A stretch of 7,627 nucleotides of DNA from NCBI GenBank assembly GCA_030066455.1, contig JASJBQ010000236.1, positions 1 to 7,627 on the forward strand, in the 5' to 3' direction. The notes below the pieces were generated by a model. That model had not been told where the DNA came from and searched no databases. It was given only the letters and a program-made list of their open reading frames with translations. The translations under genes and the position numbers were made by a program. Within the stretch, counting starts at the first letter, position 1. Every line of letters starts with the position of its first letter. Below are positions 1 through 6,330 of this stretch, in pieces. The stretch is from Desulfobacterales bacterium (GTDB lineage Bacteria > Desulfobacterota > Desulfobacteria > Desulfobacterales > UBA5852).

Positions 1-416
1 CCCGCACGGATACCGCAAGCCCTCAGGGCCGCGGCCACGCGGGCCACTTCCTGATAAAGTTCGGCATAGCTCATCCGCCGCACCGGCCGGTCTTCGCCCT
101 TGAACACCAGGGCCGGACGATCGTCACGGTAGCGCAGCAGATTTTCGGCGAAATTGAGACGCGCGCCCTCGAACCACCGGGCCCCGGGCATCAGGGCCAG
201 ATCGTCCACCACCCGCTCGCCGGGCTGCGAGGCACGAATCGCCATAAAATTCCAGATAGCCGCCCAAAATTCAGGAATCGCCTCGATCGACCACTGGTAG
301 AGTTCGTCATAGCGCCCGAACGCTTTGTCGTGGCGCTGGTTCACGTACTGCATGAAGCGGTACATGTTGCTTTGCTCGATCTGGGCGGGATTGGGCTCCC
401 ACAGCAGCTTATGCAT
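1..416 (-). CDS. Acetoacetyl-CoA synthetase (acetoacetate--CoA ligase), N-terminal part, cut by window edge
   Basis: The first 138 codons of a minus-strand gene that runs off the left edge. The family activates acetoacetate to acetoacetyl-CoA with ATP and CoA in the cytoplasm, feeding ketone-body or polyhydroxybutyrate-type carbon metabolism. The N-terminus reads MHKLLWEPNP and continues with IPEFWAAIWNFMAI (residues 47-60) and ARWFEGARLNFAENLL (79-94). This is the conserved cap region (ACAS_N) of acetyl-/acetoacetyl-CoA synthetases. The leading WxP and the short distance to the ARWF motif favour the acetoacetyl branch over acetyl-CoA synthetase. The AMP-binding core lies outside the window. 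The ATG at 416-414 is preceded by AAGGGAG (complement of 425-431) at 8-nt spacing, which fixes the start. The gene lies 235 bp downstream of the HAD phosphatase gene, with a repeat element between them, so it probably has its own promoter. Substrate choice is inferred from the N-terminus alone; propionyl- or another acyl-CoA synthetase is less likely. Confidence 0.85.
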   Translation of the reverse strand, partial: MHKLLWEPNPAQIEQSNMYRFMQYVNQRHDKAFGRYDELYQWSIEAIPEFWAAIWNFMAIRASQPGERVVDDLALMPGARWFEGARLNFAENLLRYRDDRPALVFKGEDRPVRRMSYAELYQEVARVAAALRACGIRA

Positions 417-463
417 GCCCGCAACTCCCTTCCGCCCGGTAGCCTGTCTTCCCGGGCATTATG

Positions 464-614
464 TGACGGTTTCGTGAAAAGTCCGCTATCGGCGTTACGC
501 TTCAGCCCTCGTCATTGCGGCGTACCGGAAGTACGCCTCATTCCTCGGGCCTCGACGCCGTATCGCGAAGTTTTTTCGAGATCGTCTGCAACCTGATTTT
601 TTACGAGTCCGTCA
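464..614. repeat. MITE/REP-like palindromic intergenic element, 151 bp
   Basis: The element is bounded by imperfect terminal inverted repeats: TGACGGTTTCGTGAAAAGTC begins at 464, and the complement of the right end (614 backwards) reads TGACGGACTCGTAAAAAATC. About 17 of 22 positions match. A second inner arm (complement of 586-555) also pairs with the left arm, so the right terminus is present twice (571-586 and 597-613). The centre holds a perfect 7-bp stem, GGCGTAC (519-525) and GTACGCC (531-537), with loop CGGAA. Nearly the whole element could fold into one long hairpin. It contains no plausible coding frame and no clear target-site duplication, although ATTAT flanks both ends in inverted orientation. 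It fills the space upstream of the acetoacetyl-CoA synthetase gene. I infer a non-autonomous or REP-like repeat. Copy number cannot be seen from one window. Confidence 0.6.
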
Positions 615-651
615 ATAATTCAGCCTGAAGGGCTTGTTTCGGCCGGGAGGG

Positions 652-1275
652 TCAGGGGCGCACCAGCGCAAACATTTCCTCAAGGCTTTCGATGTGATGG
701 GCGGCTTCAAGAGCGGGGTCGCCACAGGCCACGAAGGGAATGCCGGCAGCGGCGGCCGCCTGTTCGTCCACGACCGAATCGCCGATATACAGCGCCTGGC
801 CGGGTGCCAGGTCAAAATGGGTCAGCACGCGGTTGAGGATGTCCGGGGCCGGTTTGGGCGTCGGCACGTCCCGCGACGTCACGACCAGGTCGAAGAAGTC
901 CTCCAGCCCATGAACGTGCATGACCTCTTCCATGGTGTCCGCCCGGTTCGTGCCCACCGCGGTTTTGATGCCCGGCCGCAGCGATGTGATCAGCGGCTTC
1001 AGGTGGGGTTCGATCTCCATCAGCCGGATGAATCGGCTGTACCCCATCTGCATTCGATAATCCTGGGCCGCCGCGGCCAGCTGCGTGTCCTCGAAGAGAT
1101 AGCGCATGGCCTCGTCCCCGGTGTGCATGTGGCAGTACTTGAACTGTTCGCGGGTCAGCAGGGGGCGGCCGAAATGCTGCAGAATCTGGTTGTAGTAAGC
1201 CTCGTTGGCGCGATTGGTGTTGAACATCACACCGTCGCAATCGAAGATGACGACCTTGAGATCGGAAAAAGTCAT
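652..1275 (-). CDS. HAD-superfamily hydrolase, phosphoglycolate phosphatase-like
   Basis: A 207-residue cytoplasmic phosphatase-type protein. All HAD motifs are visible. Motif I is FDCDGV with the nucleophile D12 and the acid/base D14. Motif II is VGTNR with T109. The motif III lysine is K141 in TPKPAPD. Motif IV is YIGDSVVD with D166 and D170. A helical cap of about 75 residues sits between motifs I and II, as in the Gph/beta-phosphoglucomutase subclass (cap type C1). The substrate cannot be told from sequence; a small phosphorylated metabolite such as phosphoglycolate is typical. The start ATG at 1275 overlaps the TGA stop of the upstream DUF1573 gene in an ATGA junction, so translation is probably coupled. 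The same frame stays open upstream to 1785, but that part is antiphase to the DUF1573 gene, shows no family resemblance, and should not be taken as an N-terminal extension. The stop is TGA at 654-652. Confidence 0.88.
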   Translation of the reverse strand: MTFSDLKVVIFDCDGVMFNTNRANEAYYNQILQHFGRPLLTREQFKYCHMHTGDEAMRYLFEDTQLAAAAQDYRMQMGYSRFIRLMEIEPHLKPLITSLRPGIKTAVGTNRADTMEEVMHVHGLEDFFDLVVTSRDVPTPKPAPDILNRVLTHFDLAPGQALYIGDSVVDEQAAAAAGIPFVACGDPALEAAHHIESLEEMFALVRP

Positions 1276-2126
1276 TGGGCTTGCGGTGATCCTTCGGGTT
1301 TGGCGGCAATGCTGCCGCGAACTTGAATCGGGATGCGGGGGCGCAGGGCGCTGTCCGTCATCAGGTACAGTGTGTCGTAATAGCGACCTTTTTCGGCCCG
1401 GGTGTTTTCCACATCGACAAGATAGGCTTTGCCCTGGGGTGTTTCCCTGGTTTTCCAGGCGATCTTGATGTTGTCGCCGTACTTGGCCTTGACCTCGGTG
1501 ATGGCGAAGGGATTGTTCCGGGAGGGCACGATGGTCACCCGGCGGCGCAGGGCGTCGCCCACATAGCCTCGAATGATGACGTGCTCCGGTTTGATCTGGG
1601 CAAAGGGATCCACGCGGCCGCTCATCGTGAGCGCCAGTTGCGGACGATAGGGGTCGTTGGAATGCACGATGGCCTTCTTGCGCATCTGGTGGCCGCCGTA
1701 GCCGGTGGTGTTGAGCTTGATCAGGATTTTTCCCTCGCCGCCGGCGGGGATCTGTCTCGGAAACGAGACAGCCGAGCAACCTCAACCGGTGAGGACCTGT
1801 TCGATGGCCAGATCGCCGCTCCCACGGTTTTCGATCAGAAATTCATGCTCCACCGACGTGCCGTCCAGTACGCGGCCAAATTCAAACAGCGGATCAGCGA
1901 CGACGAGCTCCGGCAGCCCGTTCTCCGGTGTTTCCGGGGCGGCCGGGGTCTGGCCCTGGCTCCCGGTGACCAGCAGGGAGCCGCTCGCGGCCAACAGAAG
2001 CTCGTCCGACCGGCCCGGTCCGTCCCCGGTGGCTTCGACCCCGTTGCCACGGCGTGCGTCGGCGGGCAGTGCCAGCAGGCCGGCCGTCATCACCATCAAC
2101 ACGAAAATGCCTATTTGTTTTTTCAT
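1272..2126 (-). CDS. Exported DUF1573-family protein, probable selenoprotein (in-frame UGA = Sec115)
   Basis: This reads as one 284-residue protein if the TGA at 1784-1782 is decoded as selenocysteine. Residues 1-24 (MKKQIGIFVL through PADA) form a signal peptide, so the product is exported. A low-complexity linker follows to about 70. Residues 74-170 match DUF1573, an Ig/ASH-like beta-sandwich: DPLFEFGRVLDG, then HEFLIENRGSGDLAIEQVLTG, then U115-G-C117-S, then IPAGGEGKILIKLNTTGYGG, then HSNDP. The family normally has Cys-Gly-Cys at 115-117; here the first Cys is replaced by UGA. C117 is the only cysteine in the protein. Residues 174-275 look like a second beta-rich domain. The function of DUF1573 is unknown; a redox or metal-binding role through Sec-Gly-Cys is inference. 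I chose ATG 2126 over an in-frame ATG at 2159 because AAGGAG lies 10 nt upstream and the signal peptide starts there. The gene overlaps the HAD gene by 4 nt. The alternative is a pseudogene or two ORFs (2126-1782 and 1685-1272), but the second has no ribosome binding site. Confidence 0.8.
1752..1771 (-). promoter_or_regulatory. Putative bacterial SECIS hairpin
   Basis: In the mRNA sense a perfect 8-bp stem, CUGUCUCG paired with CGAGACAG, closes a UUUC loop (or a GUUUCC loop with 7 bp). There are 17 nt between the UGA and the G that opens the apical loop. Bacterial SECIS elements lie inside the coding region just after the UGA, with the apical loop roughly 16-37 nt away and a G near its 5' side, where SelB binds. 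This hairpin meets those rules. Its sequence is also coding (AVSFPRQ), as expected for such elements. There is no U-tract, so it is not a terminator. Confidence 0.7.
1782..1784 (-). other. In-frame UGA, probable selenocysteine codon (residue 115)
   Basis: TGA lies in frame between ...VLTG and GCSAV... of the DUF1573 protein. It occupies the first position of the family's CxC motif, the usual Cys-to-Sec replacement pattern. The downstream frame continues without a stop to 1272. Decoding would need selA, selB, selC and selD elsewhere in the genome. Confidence 0.75.
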
Positions 2127-2136
2127 ATCACAGACA

Positions 2137-2142
2137 CTCCTT
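2137..2142 (-). promoter_or_regulatory. Ribosome binding site of the DUF1573 selenoprotein gene
   Basis: AAGGAG in mRNA sense, 10 nt before ATG 2126. It lies between the two candidate in-frame ATGs and therefore supports the downstream one, which starts a clean signal peptide (MKKQ...). Confidence 0.75.
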
Positions 2143-2226
2143 GACTGATTGCCATCCAACCCTGGCGGCGGGCGGTAGCCTGTCGGTGGCGGCCGTCCGT
2201 CGCCCGGCGGCGATCAGATGATAGAC

Positions 2227-2247
2227 ACGTCCAAACAACGTCCAAAC
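2227..2247. repeat. Two-copy 11-bp tandem repeat just after the priA stop
   Basis: ACGTCCAAAC occurs at 2227-2236 and again at 2238-2247, one base apart (period 11 bp). It lies 7 bases beyond the priA stop codon, in the 127-bp gap between priA and the DUF1573 gene. An 11-bp period puts both copies on nearly the same helix face, so a protein-binding site is possible, but two copies could also be chance or slippage. Confidence 0.4.
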
Positions 2248-2253
2248 TATAAT

Positions 2254-4698
2254 TTACATCATAAACAGTGGATCGACGTCAATGTATACTTTGATTCCCT
2301 GCCGATCGAAGTGGATGCCGCCGCCGTAAAGCAGCTGGTGGACAAAACGGTTCAATTCCCTCGCATGCGGTCCGCGGATGAGGATCTGCCAGCGATACCG
2401 CCCGGCCACCCGGTGCAGGGCCGCCTCCACAGGCCCCAGGAGGCTCAAACGACCGGCGGTCGGGTTCTGCTGCTGCAAACCGGCCAGGGCGGCCCGGCCG
2501 AGGTTTTGAGCGGCTTCGGCCGTCTTGTCCGCATCCCGCCCGGTGATGAGCAACTGGATCATGCGGGTGTAGGGCGGGTAGCCCAGCGCGCGGCGAAATT
2601 TGATTTCATCGGCATAAAAACGCGCGTAGTTCTGCCGGCGCGCAGCGGAGATGATGAAATGATCGGGGGTGTAGGTTTGCAGGATAACCCGCCCGGGGCG
2701 CTCGCCGCGTCCGGCCCGGCCGGCCACCTGGGCCAGAAGCTGGAATGTCCGTTCACCGGAGCGAAAATCGGGAAAATTGAGCGTGCTGTCGGCGCAGACC
2801 ACGCCCACGAGGGTGATGTTGGGATAGTCGTGCCCCTTGGCCACCATCTGGGTGCCGACCAGGATGTCGATTTCGCCCGTGCGCAGTTTTTTCAGCACCG
2901 TCAGCAGCCCGTTCTTGCGGCGGGTCGTGTCCCGGTCCAGCCGGGCCACGCGGGCGCTCGGGAAATAGCGCTGCAGAAAGGCTTCCAGTTTTTCGGTGCC
3001 CAGGCCGTAATGCCAGATCTTGTCGGCCCCGCATTCCGGACAGGTGGCCCGGGCCGAGCGGGTGTAGCCGCAGTAGTGGCAACGGTAGGCATTGGCCTGC
3101 TGGTGAAAAGTCAGGCTGATGCTGCAATGGCGGCATTTCAAGATGGCGTTGCACGCCGAACAGATGGGATAGCTGGCATAGCCGCGCCGATTCAGAAAGA
3201 TCAGGGCCTGCTCCCGCCGCGCGAGGGTTTCGCCGATGGCATCGATGAGATCCGTACTCAGGTATTTGCGCACCCCGCGCTCGTTTTGAATGCTGCGCAG
3301 GTCCAGGACGGCAATCTCCGGGAGGGCTTTGGCCTGAACCCGTTGGCTCAGGCGGATGCGCCGGAACTTGCCCTGCTGGTGGTTGAAATAGCTTTGGACC
3401 GAAGGGGTGGCCGACCCCATGATGACCGGGCAGGCATTCATCCGGGCGCGCACGGTGGCGAGGTCGCGCGCATTGTAACGCAGGCCGGTTTCCTGTTTGT
3501 AGGCCCCGTCATGCTCTTCGTCCACGACAATCAGGCCGATGTCTTCGAGGGGGGCGAAAACGGCCGAACGCGCGCCGATAACGATGGGGACTTCCCGTTT
3601 GCGGATGCGCTGCCACTGGTCCAGGCGCTCGCCGGTGGACAACCCGCTGTGCAAGACGGCCACGCGCTCGCCAAAACGGGCCCGAAAACGTCGCTCGGTC
3701 TGCGAGATCAAGGCGATTTCGGGAACCAGCACCAGTACGCTCCGATCACGGCGAAGCGTTTCCGCCGCGGCCTGCAGGTAAATTTCGGTTTTACCGCTGC
3801 CGGTGACGCCGTCCAGCAGGATGGCGGTGAAGCCCTGCCGGCGGGCCGCGTTGATGGCTTCAAGCGCCGACTGCTGTTCGGTGGTCAGTTCCGGGGGCTG
3901 ATCCGGCAGGATGGGGTCGCCGAAGGGATCGCGGTAGACGTTGGTCTCCACCAGGTCGACCAACCCGCGCCGGGCCATGGTGCGCACGATGGCGGCGGCA
4001 CCCGGGATCGATTTCCGGATCGACCGGAGCGGTATTTCGCCTTCTTTCTCCAGGAGGTCAAGAATCCTGCGACGCTGGGGCGTGATGCGCACGCCGGCGG
4101 GAAGGGCGCCGACACGCCGGACCAGGCGGGCCTTTTTGGGTCGGGTGCGGGCGCCGCGCAGGGTCTTGCGCCGCACCACCCAGCCGCAATCGACCATGGC
4201 CTGCAAAAGGGCGCCGGGCACCGGGCGATCCAGGTGGCTCTGCAGGTCCTTGAGGCGGCAGGCCCCCTGGCGCAGACAATCCAGGATGTCGCGTTCCAAA
4301 GGGGAAAGCCGCTCGTCACCGGGCAGCGGGCAGGCTTTCTTGTTGACGGCGATAAGATTGTATTCATACAGGTTCAAGCCGCTGGGCAGGGCGCCCCGGA
4401 TCACTTCCCCAAGAGGGTATAGATAGTAGTCGGCCACCCAGCGGAAAAAGGGGATGAGGGCTGCCGGAAAAAGGGCCTGCGCGTCCAGCAGATCGAGGAC
4501 GTCTTTGAGGCCGGCGGGTCTCGCTCCCGAGGCCGGCCCCAGGATATACCCGGTGACGCGCCGCCGGCCGAAGGGCACCAGCACCCTGTGGCCGGCCGTG
4601 GCCCGAGCGCGCAGTGCTTCCGGCAGCCGGTAGGTATAGGTGCCGAACACCGGCAGGGCCGCCGCCACTTCGATATGGGTGCCCAGGTCTTGATTCAT
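2254..4698 (-). CDS. priA: Primosomal protein N' (replication restart helicase PriA)
   Basis: An 814-residue superfamily 2 DNA helicase that recognises stalled or repaired forks and reloads the replisome. The N-terminal DNA-binding part (1-110) includes VLVPFGRRRVTGYI and ADYYLYPLGEVIRGALP. A winged-helix region follows (about 130-255). Helicase motifs come in order: Walker A GVTGSGKT (297-304), DEEH box (393-396), GSATP (428-432), GTQMVAKGHDY (615-625) and VAGRAGRGE (658-666). Between the helicase lobes lie eight cysteines in four CxxC pairs (513/516, 522/525, 540/543, 553/556), the two zinc sites of PriA. Length is slightly above the roughly 730 residues of the E. coli protein. The start at 4698 has no strong Shine-Dalgarno. 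No in-frame ATG, GTG or TTG lies between it and an upstream stop near 4793, so ATG 4698 is the best choice. The 127-bp gap to the DUF1573 gene allows read-through, with no clear terminator between them. Confidence 0.97.
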   Translation of the reverse strand: MNQDLGTHIEVAAALPVFGTYTYRLPEALRARATAGHRVLVPFGRRRVTGYILGPASGARPAGLKDVLDLLDAQALFPAALIPFFRWVADYYLYPLGEVIRGALPSGLNLYEYNLIAVNKKACPLPGDERLSPLERDILDCLRQGACRLKDLQSHLDRPVPGALLQAMVDCGWVVRRKTLRGARTRPKKARLVRRVGALPAGVRITPQRRRILDLLEKEGEIPLRSIRKSIPGAAAIVRTMARRGLVDLVETNVYRDPFGDPILPDQPPELTTEQQSALEAINAARRQGFTAILLDGVTGSGKTEIYLQAAAETLRRDRSVLVLVPEIALISQTERRFRARFGERVAVLHSGLSTGERLDQWQRIRKREVPIVIGARSAVFAPLEDIGLIVVDEEHDGAYKQETGLRYNARDLATVRARMNACPVIMGSATPSVQSYFNHQQGKFRRIRLSQRVQAKALPEIAVLDLRSIQNERGVRKYLSTDLIDAIGETLARREQALIFLNRRGYASYPICSACNAILKCRHCSISLTFHQQANAYRCHYCGYTRSARATCPECGADKIWHYGLGTEKLEAFLQRYFPSARVARLDRDTTRRKNGLLTVLKKLRTGEIDILVGTQMVAKGHDYPNITLVGVVCADSTLNFPDFRSGERTFQLLAQVAGRAGRGERPGRVILQTYTPDHFIISAARRQNYARFYADEIKFRRALGYPPYTRMIQLLITGRDADKTAEAAQNLGRAALAGLQQQNPTAGRLSLLGPVEAALHRVAGRYRWQILIRGPHARELNRFVHQLLYGGGIHFDRQGIKVYIDVDPLFMM

Positions 4699-4876
4699 TG
4701 CCAGATGATGGATGTTGCCGTCCTGGTCGTTTTTCCCCGCGGCCGTCAGCCCGAACGGCGAGCGATGTTTCGCGCCGCGTTGCTTCCGTGGTCATGGTTG
4801 TTCCGGCCCCATGGCCGGCCGGGGGATGCCCAACCCGGAAAATTCAAGAATGATGAGTGATTTGAAGCCTTTTTCC

Positions 4877-4905
4877 TTGACACTTCCGAGGTCATTTTCT
4901 ACTCT
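4877..4905 (+). promoter_or_regulatory. Possible sigma70-type promoter
   Basis: TTGACA (4877-4882) is a perfect -35 hexamer, followed after 17 bp by TACTCT (4900-4905), which keeps the most important T, A and final T of the -10 box. It points toward the gene at 5108 and would give a leader of about 195 nt. The TTGACACTTCC string could instead belong to a repeat family, so the call is tentative. Confidence 0.4.
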
Positions 4906-4937
4906 GATTGAAAAGCAGCCCCAAAAAAAACTAACGG

Positions 4938-4977
4938 GGGACACGTTATCTGCCGAAATGCAATATAGAAGTGTCCC
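4938..4977. repeat. Inverted repeat GGGACAC/GTGTCCC
   Basis: GGGACAC (4938-4944) and GTGTCCC (4971-4977) form a perfect 7-bp inverted repeat around a 26-nt A/T-rich spacer. GACACTT at 4879-4885 is a further inverted copy of the right arm (AAGTGTC at 4969-4975). On the minus strand the stem is followed after several bases by a T8 run, a weak terminator-like arrangement in the priA leader. I suspect a remnant of a REP or IS200/RAYT-type repeat; this is from memory of similar strings, not shown here. Confidence 0.4.
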
Positions 4978-5107
4978 GCCGGGGTTGCAAGCCTGATCCC
5001 AGGCGGTCGTTTCCGGGCGATCGCCGCCGCTTCTGCGGGGTTAAAAAACATCGCGGGTGTTTTCGATCACCTGCCGGTGTTTCCATCTTTTCGTGAGGAG
5101 GCCATAT

Positions 5108-5416
5108 ATGCTCAGACGCTTTCCTAAACTGATCGCCGGACTGCTGGTGGTGGCCCTTTGCCTGTCGCCGGTTTCCGCATTCGCTGTGGATGATACCGAA
5201 ATATATGTCTTCAAGCGCGAGCCCAAAGGGGACGCCATGGCGGGGGATATCGCCATTATTCGCCCGATATCCATCGGTTGCCTGATCGTCAGCACCGGGG
5301 CTTATCTGGTCGCCCTGCCGTTTGCCGCCCTGGGCGGCAATGCCAAGGAAACCACGCAGAAAATGGTGGTGGATCCCTTTAACTACACCTTTCGGCGGCC
5401 AATGGGCGATTTCTAG
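5108..5416 (+). CDS. Small exported or membrane protein of unknown function
   Basis: A 102-residue protein. Residues 1-26 (MLRRFPKLIAGLLVVALCLS, then PVSAFA) form a signal peptide with a good AxA-type site. A mature part begins VDDTEIYVFKREP. One hydrophobic span follows (about 53-75, RPISIGCLIVSTGAYLVALPFAALGGN), then a C-terminal DPFNYTFRRPMGDF tail. The paired motifs xRPIxxG...LPFxALGGN and RPMGD resemble small uncharacterised proteobacterial proteins with the same layout; I know no function for them. ATG 5108 is chosen because GAGGAGG (5095-5101) sits 6 nt upstream. An in-frame ATG at 5057 would put 17 polar residues before the signal peptide and lacks such a site. A terminator follows at 5550-5586, so it is probably monocistronic. 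Confidence 0.75.
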   Translation: MLRRFPKLIAGLLVVALCLSPVSAFAVDDTEIYVFKREPKGDAMAGDIAIIRPISIGCLIVSTGAYLVALPFAALGGNAKETTQKMVVDPFNYTFRRPMGDF

Positions 5417-5512
5417 TTTTTCATCACCGCCCATGCTCGTCGATGGCGGTTTATTCGGTTCTGACAGCGTCATGATCACCCTGTTGGCGGCCAGTGTGTC
5501 GCCTGCGGGGTG

Positions 5513-5543
5513 AGGTGTATCCGGGCTTCGCCCGGCCACGCCT
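5513..5543. repeat. GC-rich palindrome
   Basis: CCGGGC (5521-5526) and GCCCGG (5530-5535) close a TTC loop. An outer arm, AGGTGT (5513-5518) with ACGCCT (5538-5543), extends it. No T-run follows directly. It resembles the short REP-like GGGC-TTC-GCCC hairpins scattered in many proteobacterial intergenic regions. It may support the terminator that follows. Confidence 0.5.
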
Positions 5544-5549
5544 ACAATT

Positions 5550-5586
5550 AGGCCAAGGGGAGCATTGCGCTTCTGTTGGCTTTTTT
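5550..5586 (+). terminator. Rho-independent terminator after the small exported protein gene
   Basis: The lower stem AGGCCAA (5550-5556) pairs with TTGGCTT (5576-5582). After a G-G mismatch, GGGAGC (5558-5563) pairs with GCTTCT (5569-5574) including two G-U pairs, around an ATTGC loop. The run TTTTTT (5581-5586) begins in the foot of the stem. The orientation fits termination of the transcript from 5108, and separates it from upp. Confidence 0.72.
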
Positions 5587-5596
5587 GCGGACGTCG

Positions 5597-5613
5597 CCGG
5601 CCGCTGCGGCCGG
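5597..5613. repeat. GC hairpin in the upp leader
   Basis: CCGGCCG (5597-5603) and CGGCCGG (5607-5613) form a perfect 7-bp stem with a CTG loop, about 60 bp before the upp start. There is no T-run. It could be a leader structure or a chance product of high GC. Confidence 0.35.
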
Positions 5614-5658
5614 GTCGGCCGATGGGGTGGGCGCTAAAGGCATACGCCGCTAACCGTA

Positions 5659-5666
5659 AAGGAGGG
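5659..5666 (+). promoter_or_regulatory. Strong ribosome binding site deciding the GTG start of upp
   Basis: AAGGAGGG lies 5 nt before GTG 5672. It supports a GTG initiation codon giving the full-length family N-terminus ([14 protein letters not shown]). Confidence 0.85.
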
Positions 5667-5671
5667 AAAAA

Positions 5672-6298
5672 GTGCCGGTACACGTCGTCGATCACCCGCT
5701 GATCAAGCACAAACTTGGCCTCATGCGCGAGAATGATGTCACGGTCAAGGACTTTCGCGACATTGCTTCCGAATTGGCCAGCCTGCTGACCTTTGAGGCC
5801 ACCAAGGACCTGGAGACCGAAACCCGCACGATCCAGGGGTGGGCCGGAGACGTGAATGTCGAGCGGATCAAGGGCAAGAAAATTACCGTGGTGCCCATTC
5901 TGCGGGCCGGGCTGGGGATGATGGACGGCGTGCTCAGTTTGATACCCTCGGCCAAGGTAAGCGTCGTGGGACTTTATCGCAATGAGTCAACGCTTGAGCC
6001 GGTGCGCTATTACGTCAAAATGACGAGCAAGATCGAAGAGCGCATCGCCCTGATTCTCGATCCCATGCTGGCCACCGGCGGCACGTTGATCGCCACCATC
6101 GATATGCTTAAGGAAGCGGGGTGCAAACGCATCCGGGGCATATTTCTCGTGGCCGCGCCCGAAGGTCTGGAAAAAGTCGAAGCCCGCCACCCGGATGTGG
6201 ACATCTATGTCGCGGCCGTAGACCATCAATTAAACGATATCGGCTATATACTGCCGGGTCTCGGGGATGCCGGCGATAAGATTTTCGGCACCAAATAA
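5672..6298 (+). CDS. upp: Uracil phosphoribosyltransferase
   Basis: A 208-residue cytoplasmic enzyme that makes UMP from uracil and PRPP in pyrimidine salvage. The length equals that of E. coli Upp. Visible motifs are the N-terminal [26 protein letters not shown] (73-86), the PRPP-binding loop [11 protein letters not shown] (128-138), and the C-terminal uracil-binding signature [14 protein letters not shown] (195-208), which ends the protein as usual. Translation starts at GTG with a strong ribosome binding site. The stop is TAA. A permease gene of the UraA type follows after 92 bp on the same strand, the common upp-uraA arrangement, so the two are probably co-transcribed. No clear promoter was found in the 5587-5671 leader. 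Confidence 0.97.
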   Translation: MPVHVVDHPLIKHKLGLMRENDVTVKDFRDIASELASLLTFEATKDLETETRTIQGWAGDVNVERIKGKKITVVPILRAGLGMMDGVLSLIPSAKVSVVGLYRNESTLEPVRYYVKMTSKIEERIALILDPMLATGGTLIATIDMLKEAGCKRIRGIFLVAAPEGLEKVEARHPDVDIYVAAVDHQLNDIGYILPGLGDAGDKIFGTK

Positions 6299-6330
6299 CG
6301 CCTGCGGGCGTGTCGTTCGTACGTCGGCGA

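Larger units (their letters stand above)
4699..5107. other. Divergent intergenic region between priA and the small exported protein gene
   Basis: This 409-bp stretch has no credible gene. It must contain the start signals for priA (leftward) and the plus-strand gene at 5108 (rightward). The part from about 4855 to 4975 is clearly richer in A and T than its surroundings and includes an A8 run (4923-4930). It also contains a possible promoter and an inverted repeat, listed separately. Open frames here have no ribosome binding site and no recognisable protein sequence. Confidence 0.6.

Noticed and set aside
1685..1782. DUF1573 gene as a pseudogene with a nonsense mutation
   Set aside because: Possible, but the TGA falls exactly on a conserved Cys, the rest of the frame is intact, and a SECIS-like hairpin follows; a random nonsense mutation would not predict these.
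1276..1785. N-terminal extension of the HAD phosphatase frame to 1785
   Set aside because: The added 170 residues are an out-of-phase reading of the DUF1573 gene (R/H/P/Q-rich), while the HAD domain begins naturally at ATG 1275 with MTFSDLKVVIFDCDG.
1323..2144. 273-codon plus-strand frame
   Set aside because: Antisense to the DUF1573 gene, which has a signal peptide, a ribosome binding site and family motifs; the plus-strand product has none.
2160..2216. GC-rich imperfect inverted repeat as a priA terminator
   Set aside because: Pairing is broken by several mismatches and no T-run follows on the minus strand.
2218..4422. 734-codon open frame on the plus strand
   Set aside because: It is fully antisense to priA. 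High GC at codon position 3 leaves the opposite strand free of stops; its translation is rich in G, A, R, P and Q and has no family motifs.
4712..4996. Plus-strand small frames in the priA upstream region
   Set aside because: No ribosome binding site, no recognisable protein pattern, and they cross the candidate promoter and repeats.
4946..5710. 254-codon minus-strand frame
   Set aside because: Runs antisense across the small exported gene, its terminator and the upp start; no ribosome binding site or domain.
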